From Xanthoparmelia taractica (lineage: Eukaryota > Ascomycota > Lecanoromycetes > Lecanorales > Parmeliaceae): DNA of 64,000 nt. Shown here piece by piece: positions 33,985 through 44,600 of this stretch (its first letter is position 1; every line of letters starts with the position of its first letter). Location: NCBI GenBank assembly GCA_033085395.1, contig JANQBS010000141.1, positions 41,057-105,056 of the forward strand. The letters run 5' to 3'. Position numbers and translations under genes: made by a program. The notes below the pieces were generated by a model. It was not told where the DNA came from. It saw nothing but the letters and a program-made list of their open reading frames with translations, and made no database searches.

Positions 33985-34449
33985 TCGAGGATAAGATTTG
34001 CTGTGACGATGTTACTGCTGGGGTTTCTTCAGGCATCGAAAATTTCCAAGAAACATGTGTTGCCAGCAAGAGAAACGACACCTCTTTTCACCGCAATTAT
34101 ATCACTTGTTGTTAGGTATCTTTTCTTTTCTTTTTGAAGAAAATGGGGAGATCAATTGCCTCAGCTTCCGAAAACAAAGTGCTCGCACGAATAGCTTTCC
34201 ATTCCCATGTGCATCTCGGCTAGATGTGAGACCAGAATCGCCAAATCACATGAATCGAAGTCTGGAGGCGAAGGCCCAAAGCACTGCGGAGCCGCAAGCG
34301 GTGCGTAGGTGCGTTTTTTAGTAAGGCATGTTTCCCAAATTGGCGACATTAAGCGCAAATGAGATATGGAGTCATCTTTGCCATTATGTTCAATACGACT
34401 TTCCGCTTTCTGTACCTCCTGTCACCATGCGAAGAAGCATGTATTATCT
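33985..34449. other. Intergenic, upstream of retroelement remnant
   Basis: Downstream flank of the Ser/Thr-rich gene. Pyrimidine-rich near 34430-34500. No terminal repeat could be recognised. Confidence 0.45.
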
Positions 34450-34920
34450 CCCCTCGTCATTCACCTCCCTTCTACTTCCTTTCGTCTCCTCTTCGGCCCT
34501 CAAACTCAGCAGTTTATCGTCCTATACGAGGAACTGGGCTTCTATATGAACCACAAAAAAGATATCACGGGCACCATTGCGGGTTGTCTGGAAGTCGAAC
34601 TCAACAGTGTCCTCATGCAGACAGGACTCCCTCCAGACAAGCTGGTCCTGGCGAGAGACACGGTGGATGACCTCCTAAAAATGGTCGACAATCCCTCATC
34701 GCGAGCTAGATTCAGCGATCCGCTTCCTGGAATTTGCGGCCGAAATCATTGTTCCTGGGAGAGCATTTCTGAGACGTCCTTTCACGCAATTAGGGGATCG
34801 ATAGCCATCATACGAATCACCGCCCACATGCGGGCCGATTTGCAATGGTGGCAACATTTCCTGAAGGGTGGGATGGCCTTGATTTACTACGCCACATCAC
34901 CAGCCGGAGCAGGTGCCAGA
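34450..34920 (+). pseudogene. Degenerate retroelement fragment (reverse transcriptase / RNase H-like)
   Basis: The plus-strand frame through 34366-34995 contains FIVLYEELGFYMNHKK, then a CLEVELNSVLMQ block and GLPPDKLVLARDTVDDLLK. This matches the layout of the RT C-terminus in DIRS-like fungal retroelements (an 'LGxELDS-x-M-x-x-x-LPxDKL' pattern). Between about 34683 and 34790 the homologous reading moves to the next frame (RFLEFAAEIIVPGRAFLRR, the RNase H-side block) and meets TAG. The first frame then resumes with RITAHMRADLQWWQHFL. Two frame changes and a stop show it is broken. No LTR, integrase or recombinase part is visible, so the element class is only a suggestion. It is not RIP-degraded like the block at the right edge. 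Confidence 0.65.
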
Positions 34921-35465
34921 ATAGAAGAGAAGTGCAGTGGGTGGGAGGTGTGGGGAAGAAGTAAAAGAGAGGAACAAGACCAAGGTCTAATGTGAACTTG
35001 GATGCCATCTTGTACAGCTCTCCTCCGTGGAAGTCGAACCTAATCATGAGCCGGTATGAATAGGAATATTAATGAAGCTACGAAGAAAGCAGGATACCGA
35101 GGCGTATTTATATTGACGGGAGCAATGGGACGCTAACCGTATGCGGCACACTTTACCCCAATCAATAAGGTAGTTGTTGGCATTCTACATGGGCAAATTA
35201 GGAGCCAGGGTCAATGAAACAAGAAATACGGCAACATTTGCATCGCTTAGTCTTCAGTAGAGAAGTATCCATGGGTGATAGTGGTGACATATTATATTGA
35301 ATCACATGAGTTCATGTCATTCCTAATCCACGACTTTTACAGATACATATACGTTCTGGTCTAAATAAGAGCATCCATGTGCAAAATCTGAGGAAGCAGG
35401 CCTCTTCTCCATTTTCTTTCGTCAATAATGTCTTGCAACATAAGTATGGTGAGCTGTTGGGTGCC
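34921..35465. other. Intergenic, GND1 3' flank
   Basis: Between the retroelement fragment and the GND1 stop. Frames are short. Nothing else recognised. Confidence 0.5.
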
Positions 35466-37361
35466 CTATGCTTGGTAGGTGGACGCCGATACGTCACCGC
35501 CTCTGCCGGTCCAGTTGACATGGTTATCCTTACCTTCGGGATACTTCTCGCTGGCATACTCGGGCTTGATTCTGAATGTGTGAGCACCGAAATAATCTCT
35601 CTGCGCCTGCAAAAGATTTGCTGGGAGGTCTTTCGTGCGGTACCCATCATACCAGCTGAGTGCAGTGCTAAAAGCAGGGGTAGGTATACCCCATAGCGCC
35701 CCCTTGCTGACAATATCTCTCCAGCCATCCTGAGCCTTGTGGATGGCTTTGTTGAAAAAGTCGTCGAATAGCAAATTCTCGAGGTCTGGGTTCTTGCGGT
35801 ACGCAGAAGTGATGTCCTTCAAGAACACCGATCGAATAATGCAGCCTCCGCGCCACATCAGTGCAATTGAAGGTTTGTTGAGCTTCCATTTGTATTGGGT
35901 GGCAGCCTACACTTGAGTTGAGTAACGCAACTGACGGGGTACTGTATAAAAGACAGAAAAGACGCGAAAGACGTACGTTTTGTATCAACATGAAGCCTTG
36001 AGCATAGGATATGATCTTCGAAGCGTACAAAGCTTGCTCAAGATGGGCGAGGAACTTCTTCTTGTCTCCCTCGAATTTGGGTGAAGGACCGGTAAGTACT
36101 CCTGCCGCGCGACCCCGCTCTTGCTTGAGAGAGCTCAGGCACCTCGCGAAGACAGCCTCGCCAATTAAAGTCACGGGCATACCTAAGTCCAAGGCGTTGA
36201 TTGCTGTCCACTTGCCTGTACCCTTCTGGCCGGCGGAATCAAGAATCTTTTCGACCAATGGTGTGCCGTCGTCATCGTTGAATCGGAGAACATCACGGGT
36301 AATCTCGATGAGAAAAGAATCGAGGACACCTTTGTTCCATTCGGCAAACACGTCCGACATCTCTTTCGCAGAGAGTCCCAAGCCACGCTTCATGATGTCG
36401 TATGCCTACACTTCACGTGAGCTCACCAAAAACGAACAATCGATGGCGGGCCATCAAACCTCGCAGATCAATTGCATGTCTCCGTATTCGATGCCATTGT
36501 GGACCATCTTGACATAATGACCAGCACCCTCGTCGCCTACCCAGTCACAACAAGGCTCGCCGTCACTCTTGGCAGCAATGGACTGAAAGATGTCCTTGAT
36601 ATAGGGCCACGCCTCCTCATTCCCACCAGGCATAAGACTGGGTCCGTAACGAGCCCCTTCTTCGCCACCAGACACACCCGTGCCAACAAATCGAATGCCC
36701 TTTTCGGCCAGTAATCGCGTTCGACGATTGGTGTCAGGGTAGTGCGAGTTTCCGCCGTCGATAATGATATCCCCCTTTTCGACGAAAGGTAGCAGAGCGT
36801 TTATGAAGTCATCGACTGGTTTGCCGGCCATGACGAGGAGCATGATGCGACGGGGTTTCTTGAGCTTCAGGACGAACTCCTCCATAGAATGAGCTCCTTC
36901 AATGTTTTTGTAATCTTTGTAACGGCATTAGCAAAGCATGCACTGCTCAGTTGCGAGGGGGGGGGTGGGCATCGACAAACCTTTTGCTTCATTTTCCATG
37001 AATCGGTCCACCTTCGACACGGTACGGTTGAAAGCCACGACGTTGAACTCCTTATGATCGGCAACATTGAGAAGTAGGTTTTGGCCCATAACGGCCAGAC
37101 CGATGAGGCCGAAATCACCACTGCGAGTGATCCGCGCAGGTCCGCCGACATTGATGCCGGCCAGACGGGCGCTGTCAGTCAGTCCAGAATTCTCATCAAT
37201 ATGGTTCAAGATTGCCAGAGAACGTGAAGGTTGGTGGGTATCTCAACGCACGAAGGCCATAGACCATGTGCTTTTACTGGAACGTGTGTCGGGTTGAAGC
37301 GGGGCAGTTTCGGATTAAGGGTTGGGAGAGGATATTCCACTTACACTGCTTTTGCCGTCAT
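35466..37361 (-). CDS. GND1: 6-phosphogluconate dehydrogenase, decarboxylating, 510 aa
   Basis: Pentose-phosphate enzyme converting 6-phosphogluconate to ribulose 5-phosphate with NADPH; cytosolic. Five exons (minus): 37361..37345, 37171..36981, 36914..36460, 36405..35977 and 35906..35466. Introns of 173, 66, 54 and 70 nt. The 17-nt first exon (MTAKAV, GT then C across the splice) leads into [20 protein letters not shown]. Seen motifs: NADP fold [62 protein letters not shown] and the signature [14 protein letters not shown]. The C-terminal [19 protein letters not shown] is typical. The third intron has a weak donor (GTTTGA). Intron 2 carries a C9 run on the coding strand. Confidence 0.95.
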
Positions 37362-37623
37362 CTTGACTGTTTGAATACTGATTTGATTTGAGGTCTGTAA
37401 ATATGGAAGATTGAGAGTGGTTGAAAGTTGATGTAGTCGAGTTGTTCCCTTCAACGCATCGAGAAGTAGAGAACGAACTGTAAGGTAAGAGAAAAAGAAG
37501 AAAACCTCTCATTGTTTGGCGGGGGGGGGGGTAAGTATTGTCGGCACTATATCCCTGCACATTTGACTAAGACAAATCGGGTGAATAGTGAGTTTTCCTA
37601 GTAGATAAATTGTCCGCCAAACT

Positions 37624-37663
37624 TGCATAAGTACGCATAAGCATGCGTAAGCTCGCATAAAGT
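37624..37663. repeat. 10-bp tandem repeat, four units
   Basis: Four consecutive 10-bp units read GCATAAGTAC, GCATAAGCAT, GCGTAAGCTC and GCATAAAGTG. The GC(A/G)TAA core recurs every 10 bp, one helical turn, suggesting phased protein binding sites in the promoter (inference). Confidence 0.6.
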
Positions 37664-37730
37664 GTTCACCCAAAGATTCAAACGAACTCCCCCCCGTGAG
37701 AAAAAGCCTCATAGGGCTGAGGGATTCGTA

Positions 37731-37747
37731 TAACCCTAACCCTAACC
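37731..37747. promoter_or_regulatory. Telobox / short interstitial telomeric repeat
   Basis: TAACCCTAACCCTAACC equals about two and a half copies of TTAGGG on the minus strand. In yeasts such teloboxes bind Tbf1/Teb1-type factors at promoters. It lies 425 bp upstream of the RBM42-like ATG and 370 bp from the GND1 ATG. Confidence 0.6.
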
Positions 37748-38171
37748 ATGAAGGTACTGAAGGAAGGAACGGGGAGAAAAGGATTACTAAGCACCAGGCT
37801 TTCTTTTTTTATAAAATAGCACTCAGCAAGTAGATACTCTTAGATAAAAAAATATACGAACGAAATTGACCTCTGCTACTGTTGTGATTATTCAATACTA
37901 CTCGAGTTCCTTCCATAGGGCTGAACCCTTTCTAGAGTGAAAAGTAAAAGCCAAAGCCTTACATGACCTTTCAACTTCCTTGACCAACTTAACTTTACTT
38001 CCTTGACAGACTTGATCCGACTCGACTTCTCTAACTTACTTGACTCGTCGCTCCTATCAATAACAATCCTACCATACCGCTCCCTGCCCACCTCGACCGC
38101 TGCAGCGTCTTAGGCGAGAGGTACGTACCCAAATTCATCACACCCAAGGCTTTACAGTACAGCCGTTCATC

Positions 38172-39425
38172 ATGTCATATCCACCACCTCCAGGCTTGAA
38201 GCTACCTCAGACCTCGTCTTCGTCTACCGCGTCTCCTGCTCACGCCTCGCTGCCTCCGCGACCCCCACCGTCAGCTGCTCCGCCCCCGTCCTTCAAGTCT
38301 ACTACTACGTCCACCCCAACATTCGCTTCCGCCCCAGGAACTCGAGGCTACAATGGTACTTCGAACAATACAGGAGGAAACCAGCCTCCGAGCGCCTTTG
38401 GTAGCTTCACAGGTTTTCAGCCACGTTCCGTAGCTACCAATAGTCAACCGTTCCGCACTCATAGTCCTGTGGTCTCAGCAGCCCCTGCGCCGCCCACAGG
38501 TTTCCCCGCCCCTCAAACAGCCTACACCAATGGTGCATACCATGCACAACCTTCATACCAACAACCGCCGACACCGTCCTATTATCAAAAGCCCGCCTTC
38601 GAAGAACCATACGTCGAGCCCACCCCACCTCAAATACGCAATCCTTTTCCCCTTCCTGGTCAAGGTGGCGTTGGACGAGGCGGAGTCGCCGGACATGGCC
38701 AGGAAATGGATCCAGAAATGGAAGCGCAAATAGCGCAGTGGCAGAGTGCATACGCAGGCAAAGATACCGACAGCAGCCGCACTGCTGGTCGGTCGTTTGG
38801 CAGATTCGGCAACGGAGGTGAAGGTGGCGCTTCTTCGACTGGTGCCAACACAGCTCCACTAGGTGTACGACAGGATGTCGCAGGTGCCTCGATGAGCAGC
38901 TCGGCCATGAATTCCGCGGCAAATGCCGATACTGGCGTGGCGAACGTGGTCACGGGCGCGGACGGCAAGCAGAAGACAGTCGTACGTAGTGGTGGTGGAC
39001 AGACTTGGCAGGATCCATCGTTACTTGAGTGGGACCCAGCGCATTTCCGTTTGTTCGTGGGAAATCTTGCTGGTGAAGTTACCGACGAGTCTCTCCTCAA
39101 AGCGTTCTCCAAGTATCCCTCGGTGCAAAAAGCGAGGGTAGTGAGGGACAAACGGACGACAAAGAGCAAAGGATACGGTTTTGTGAGTTTTGTGGATGGA
39201 GAGGAGTATTTCCAGGCTGCGAGAGATATGCAAGGGAAATACATCGGAAGTCATCCCGTACTGCTGAGGAAGAGCACAACAGAGATTAGGCCCACGGTCC
39301 CGCAGGATAAGCGAAAGAACGGGAAGGGAGGGAAAGGAGGTGGAGGAGGTGGGAAGGGCGCGAATGGGGCTGGTATCCAAAAGAAACAGAGCAAGACGAA
39401 AGGTGGTCTGAAAGTTCTCGGATAG
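38172..39425 (+). CDS. RBM42-like RNA-binding protein (one C-terminal RRM), 417 aa
   Basis: Single exon. The N-terminal 280 residues are Pro/Ser/Gly/Ala-rich and disordered, beginning MSYPPPPGLKLPQ. One RRM follows at about residues 292-370, with the linker QTWQDPSLLEWDPAHFRLFVGNL typical of the RBM42 group. RNP2 is FRLFVGNL and RNP1 is KGYGFVSF. After it come a basic segment and a Gly/Lys-rich end (GKGGKGGGGGGKG). RBM42 relatives act in pre-mRNA splicing and mRNA handling; nuclear/cytoplasmic location is inferred. Start chosen as the first ATG in frame, preceded by a pyrimidine/AC-rich leader. Divergent from GND1 and tail-to-tail with APN1. Confidence 0.85.
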   Translation: MSYPPPPGLKLPQTSSSSTASPAHASLPPRPPPSAAPPPSFKSTTTSTPTFASAPGTRGYNGTSNNTGGNQPPSAFGSFTGFQPRSVATNSQPFRTHSPVVSAAPAPPTGFPAPQTAYTNGAYHAQPSYQQPPTPSYYQKPAFEEPYVEPTPPQIRNPFPLPGQGGVGRGGVAGHGQEMDPEMEAQIAQWQSAYAGKDTDSSRTAGRSFGRFGNGGEGGASSTGANTAPLGVRQDVAGASMSSSAMNSAANADTGVANVVTGADGKQKTVVRSGGGQTWQDPSLLEWDPAHFRLFVGNLAGEVTDESLLKAFSKYPSVQKARVVRDKRTTKSKGYGFVSFVDGEEYFQAARDMQGKYIGSHPVLLRKSTTEIRPTVPQDKRKNGKGGKGGGGGGKGANGAGIQKKQSKTKGGLKVLG

Positions 39426-39847
39426 GAGTATCATTGTGTTTGAGAACAGAAGAATATGCCGGGCTGAGCTTCTTCCAAACAGCCTTGCTGCATTGGCCGC
39501 CTGCAACCTAATACTAGGGACTAGGGGTCGCTTGATGAGCGACAGAGGCCAGCGCAAGCTGTACATGCGAGATGAGATACGTGGGTGACTCGGTGTCCCT
39601 CAAGCCGAAGACAGATGTATGTAGAGCGACGGTCAGCCTTGGAACCCCACCGATTGGGGCTCCTTTGCCAGTCCTAACTTGTCTCTGGCATTGCAGAGCG
39701 ATTGAAGTTTTACGTATTCTTGGTCTTGGCTTCCTGGAAGACCCAGAGGAAGACAGCGGGAGTAACCGCTTCTATTGCCCATAACGTGGATGCCTTTACG
39801 ATTCAGCTCTCAGATATGGAGTAAAGATTGCTCCACAGTGTCACATC
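39426..39847. other. Intergenic, tail-to-tail RBM42-like / APN1
   Basis: 3' flanks of two converging genes. Nothing further seen. Confidence 0.55.
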
Positions 39848-41818
39848 TCAAGCTTCGCCGTCACTCCCTTCTCTGATCCCTTTTTCCTTCCCCTTCTTCT
39901 TATTACCAAACTGCAACTTCGTCTGCCCCTTCTCCAACGCCTTCTTATCCTTCTCCACCTTCCTCTCAAACTGCTCCTGATACTTTGCCCTCTCCTCGAC
40001 GCCTTTATCCGCCAATTCCTTTTCCAGAGCCTTGAATTCATCCCCGTCCGCATCCACACCAATCAAGCCCTCCAGCATCTTAATTTCTCTGGCCCAGACT
40101 CCTTTATCCTCCACATCCTTGCCCGTCTCTTCGTCTTTGTGATCGATAGGTGTCTCCAAAACCATGGGTAATCCTTCAAGTCGCGGCTCGTTCATCACAT
40201 TATGGAACGCGCGCAGGCCGAGGAATCCAAGGCCGATATTGTAGTGTAGATCTCTGTGGCTGCTGAAGGGTGCTCTGCTGTCATTCAAGTGAAGGGCACA
40301 TAGGTATTTCAATCCCACTATCTCGTCAAATTCATCCAGTGTCTTGCTGAAAGCCATGGGTTGCCGCAGATCATATCCCGCGGCGTGAACGTGACAGGTA
40401 TCAAGACATACTCCAATTCGTTCCTTGTCGTCTACAAGGGCGATGATGTCGCGCAGATCTTCAAAGGTAGAGCCAATTACGTTGCCACCGCCTGCCATGG
40501 TTTCGAGAACAGGTTTAACGGTCTTGGTGGCTGCATGGGCTCGATTGAGAGCCTTGGCTATGCGAGCGATAGCAGAGGGTCGGGGGTGGCTGCCAGTCCA
40601 GCCGGGGTGAAAATTGTAGAGCCTGATACCAAGAGATTCGCAGCGGTTGAGATCGTCGAGGAAGGCATTGTAGGCTTGAGCGGCCTTCTCCGCATCTTCT
40701 TGGGCGAGATTGACGAGATAAGAGCCGTGGGGTAGGACGTGACTGTAGGGAATGATGAGTTGGGATGAGTGAGTGTGCTTTGGAGATCGGAAATGGTTCC
40801 ATACTTTGCTGCGTCGTACTTGTGCTCACCACATAATGCTCTGAATTGGTCTCTATGATCACCTTGCAAAGGAGGGTTCTCCCATTTTTTATGCGATTTG
40901 AGGAACATGGCAAAGGCATTTCCGCTGAAAGCATGTCAGTCATATCATTTCTGTGAAATTTGGAGGTTCTTCACCCAATGTGCACGCAATTTGTGACTGA
41001 ATTGTGGACTCCTAGATTCGAAGAAGGGTGGGTCTCAGCTTTACTGGTGCTATATACGTCGAGAGAGACCCACCTTTTGCACCACTAACATGAGCTCCAA
41101 TGAACATGCGTAATCCATCAGTGCGGACAGCTAGGGGCATGGCTTCTATTTCTCTCTCCTCCTTGGTCTTTCGCTTGCGCTTCGCCTTTTTCTGACCTCC
41201 TTCGCCCTCTTGAGCTTCTTCGTCCTCTTCTTTGACCTTGGTCTTGCGGCTGGACTTATTAGGTGGAACCTCGTCCTCAACAGTCTCGTCGATTTCAGCC
41301 TCTGTGGCCTTCTTCCGCTTGGCTTTCTTAGGCGATGGATCGCCGATTTCAGTCTCTGCTTCCTCAGCCTTGACAACCCTCTTACGCTTGACTGTCTTTG
41401 GGGCAGCTGGATCCAGCTGGGAATTCTCTGACTTTTGATCTTCTTCTACTTTATGTTTTCTTTTGGTTTTTTTCGAGGTGTCTTCCCCTTGTGGCTCTTG
41501 CACCTGAGTATCCTCTTCTAACTCTTGCTTGACCTTTCTTCGTTTCGTAGTCTTTTTAGGAGCTGGTCCCTCAGGAAGCGACGGCGATATTTCCTCCGTA
41601 AGATCAGGCTCAATCACGTGCCTTTCCCCGGATGTATCAAGCGTCTTCCCGTCTTCTACGCCATTGCCTTTGAGTCCAGTGGTTTTTCTTGAGATGCGAG
41701 TGGCGCGTGGGGTCCCTTTTGAAGTAGGAGAGTCTGCAGCTGCATCGGCCGGTGTTCTTCGACGCTGTGACCTGGGGGATGCTTGTGCAAGATCGGCTAG
41801 TCGTGGTGAGGCCGTCAT
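39848..41818 (-). CDS. APN1: AP endonuclease, endonuclease IV family (APN1), 598 aa
   Basis: Zinc enzyme incising DNA 5' of abasic sites in base-excision repair. Exons (minus) are 41818..41074, 41011..40975 (37 nt), 40924..40805 and 40742..39848. Introns of 62, 50 and 62 nt. Joins restore [43 protein letters not shown] and then HVLPHGSYLVNLAQ. Metal-site motifs seen: FIGAHVS, LETMAGGGNVIGSTFEDL, CLDTCHVHAAGYD, ALHLNDSR, HRDLHYNIGLGFLG and VLETP. A 230-residue N-terminal extension, absent from bacterial Nfo, is built from about six basic modules (see findings) and looks nuclear-targeting or DNA-binding. The C-terminus is Lys-rich, again NLS-like. Confidence 0.93.
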
Positions 41819-42280
41819 AGCTCCTCAAGCTGAACTATGCTCCGGCAATGCACCATGGAGTCTGGAGACTGTTTTGAGGATACAGCTCATTCAGGCGGTA
41901 CTGCGAGGCTCAGCGGGACCGGTAAAGTCTTTCAGCAGGACTGTCTCTTGACGCCCAGTACGAAGTACGCGAAAGTCGCGAATTAATAGGCTTGGCGCGA
42001 AAGGTACCCGCACGGGCGTAGCCGCTTTAGCGATTCCGAGGTTCAAAGTTTGTCTCAAAAGATTCCACCAAATGGAACATTCGCAGCTCAAGAACTCTTA
42101 TGCCTTTAGTTAGGTCATATCTCAGCCACCTGGTAGACTTGCGCAATATACATTCCTCTCTCATCAGGCTGCGGACGTTGGTGCTTTTTTCTCCAATTCT
42201 GAGCTCTTGTCTCTTGTTATATACATGCAATACTTAAAGCGGAAAGATGCATCTGCTTGCTTCTAAGCATCATATATTAT
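41819..42280. other. Intergenic, APN1 promoter / P450 3' side
   Basis: 462 bp with short frames only. No motif asserted. Confidence 0.5.
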
Positions 42281-44009
42281 CTAACCTCTCGTCTCCCAAA
42301 ACCCAACTTTTACGCCGTACTTTGGCGACATAACGACCCTACATTCCGCCTGAGCTCCGCCGTCCTGCCAGTACCTGCTTATACTCTCGAAGCGCTGCAG
42401 AATCCTTACAATCGTATAACCTACACGAGCCATTAGCCCACGCCTTACTCACGGACCATGGGAGCATTCGACGCCACGTACCCATCTCAGTCAATGCAAA
42501 TTGCTGTCCAACGCAGATTCTCGGACCGCCGTTGAAAGGTATGTACGTCCAAGGTTTGGGTGTCCACTTGTCCCACCTTTCGGGGCTATATTGTGATACA
42601 GGTGGGAAGTCTGCAGATGGTGGTGGGTAGAGGTCATCACGTCTCTGCAAGGCGAGGGCTGAGTAGGCGATATTAGTGCCTTTGAGGATGCCTGGTGATC
42701 AGATCAGATCAATATTTGAAGCCGACATCATATAGGGTGATTCCATAGATATCGGCTGCTTACCAATGGGTTGTGAACCGTCCGGGCCGCCGCCGGTCGG
42801 CAATGTCGTGTCCTGCAACGCTCGTCGGACCTTGACGCAATCAGCACTTACAATCTTGCTTCTTAAGGTCAATGACCCATTGAGCTGGCAGCCTACATTG
42901 AACGGTATGGATGGATATAGTCGCAGAGTCTCATTCATCACATGCTGCAAATAAGGCATGTTTTTCAGGTCTTCGTAAGTTGGCGGTCTGCTTCGGCCGA
43001 CTGTCTCCAAGATCTCTCTTCTCAGTTTGTGAAAAACTTCAGGATGGTTTGATAGTTCTTGAAACGTAAAGCTCAGTGTTCCAGCAGTAGTATCCCGCCC
43101 AGCAAGCAACACAGCGATCACTTGATCCCTGATGGTGTTGCGGTCCCGAGTCCCTGTTGCAGCTAAAGCGTCCAAGAAGGACTGGTTTGCTTTCTCCTTC
43201 AGTTCCAGAACATCAAGGCGGAGAACTTGCTCAATGAACGGTTCTACAAAGGCGTTAATAACCTTTAGACCTGCCCAGTATGTCCTTTTAGGGATGATAA
43301 AGTTGAACCCTCCGATTCTCGTTATCAGATCCTGCACCTTTAGCACGTCTGCAAAAGCGGTGGCAAACTCTACCTGCGGGTTTTCAAGACTATCCACGCT
43401 TTTCCCAAGCAGGTAGTCCGTCGCCGAATCCAAGGCGAAGCGGTAAAACAGAGCTGCAATGTCAACCTCCTCTCCGTGCCCACCAATCTTCGTCATCAAC
43501 CGTTTAACATGCTTTTTAAAGATCTTGAGATCAGCCACCCGATTTTTGACAAATTGCGGCCTGATTAGTTGCCGGCTAGCGTGCCATTGCTGCCCATCAG
43601 TAGTGAAGATGCTATCACCAAGAAAAGGTTTCCAATCCTCATGAAACTGCTCCCCCTTTCCGAAGTCTTGGAATTGGGTGGCGAGGACTGCTCTGATGTT
43701 GTCTGGGTCTGCAGTGAAGATCCAGCGCTCTCTGACCACATCGGCCTCTATAGTTTTGCTGTGCCCGTTCGGAGACCAGGTAAAGAGCCAGTTCCAGAAA
43801 TCGACGTCAGTGTCGTTGACGGAGTGAAGGATGCTACGACATACAATGTCGGCGCCAAAGGGAAGGTAAGAGCGGACTCTGGGACCCAGCGACCCCAACT
43901 TGGTAATAGCACGGTTTTCGAGTGATTTGGCTATAAAAAGATATAACCAGGAAACAGTAAGGAGAAGCAGAGAATACAGTAGAGGGTGGGTGAAGAAGTT
44001 GTCGAGCAT
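42281..44009 (-). CDS. Cytochrome P450, CYP52-like, 509 aa
   Basis: Membrane-bound monooxygenase; the CYP52 group oxidises alkanes and fatty acids, so that is the best guess. Exons (minus) are 44009..42897, 42830..42764, 42691..42482 and 42420..42281. Introns of 66, 72 and 61 nt. Start is the ATG at 44009 (MLDNFFTHP); the frame upstream to 44048 has only TTG. Seen: N-terminal membrane helix (LYSLLLLTVSWLYLFIA), QQWHASRQLIRPQF, I-helix AGRDTTAGTLS, K-helix ETLR, PERW, heme loop FNGGPRICVGQQFAL, and after the last splice EM-GYTIVRILQRF to the C-terminus. Intron 1 is a stop-free multiple of three. No biosynthetic cluster partner lies next to it. Confidence 0.92.
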
Positions 44010-44600
44010 TTTGGCGATTCTTTCCAATGTTGAAGTCGACGATCTCAACTAAGCTCTTAGTATAAGAAGAAAGAATGATAGACTGAGATGAATAACAGAA
44101 GTAAGTAGGTAGGCAACGGAATTACTGTTGCAGAATGGAAAACTGCGCGATCCGGTATTCGTACCCCGCAACATAGCATGGAGGAACTGGACCGGCGGCT
44201 ACTTCCATAGCGTCAATTTCTATTGACATGCGCATTGCCTTCAATCCAACAGTCCCAAGTCGAGCAGTTATACAACGAGTAAAAGAACTTGGTGGAGCAT
44301 GCCGTGCACCGAGCGTATTCGCGCCTTCTGTTTTCAGCTTGTTTAAAGGACTCCAGGGGATGATGGACGAATTTAGATGAACAAGACGCGATGGACTTTC
44401 AATTAAAATATTAACATTTCCGTTGCTTCACGGTTATCTTTCTACCTCCAAGACGAATTCTATGTAATCGTTAGTCGTCAAACATGGATCGTTGACCTCA
44501 CAATAAGCCTGCCCGTTACCCCTCCAACGCTGCTTATGCCTGAGAAATAGATGTGTCGCCGCACTATTAACACCGTGTCCCTCGCTATGCAAATACGCGC
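44010..44600. other. Intergenic, P450 promoter / CRH 3' side
   Basis: 591 bp. No repeat, RNA gene or plausible small gene seen. Confidence 0.5.

Larger units (their letters stand above)
37362..38171. promoter_or_regulatory. Divergent promoter region GND1 / RBM42-like gene (810 bp)
   Basis: Both genes start away from this spacer. It contains an 11-G run at 37521-37531, a 10-bp tandem repeat at 37624-37663 and a telobox/interstitial telomeric repeat at 37731-37747, each listed separately. Confidence 0.6.

Noticed and set aside
34366..34995. Intact 209-aa gene
   Set aside because: Homology to RT/RNase H jumps between two frames and meets a stop, and the N-terminal part has no matching block. 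It is better explained as a retroelement remnant.
37624..37663. CRISPR-like array
   Set aside because: Units are 10 bp with no spacers, in a eukaryotic promoter; it is a simple tandem repeat.
37731..37747. True chromosome end
   Set aside because: Only two and a half repeats, flanked on both sides by ordinary genes.
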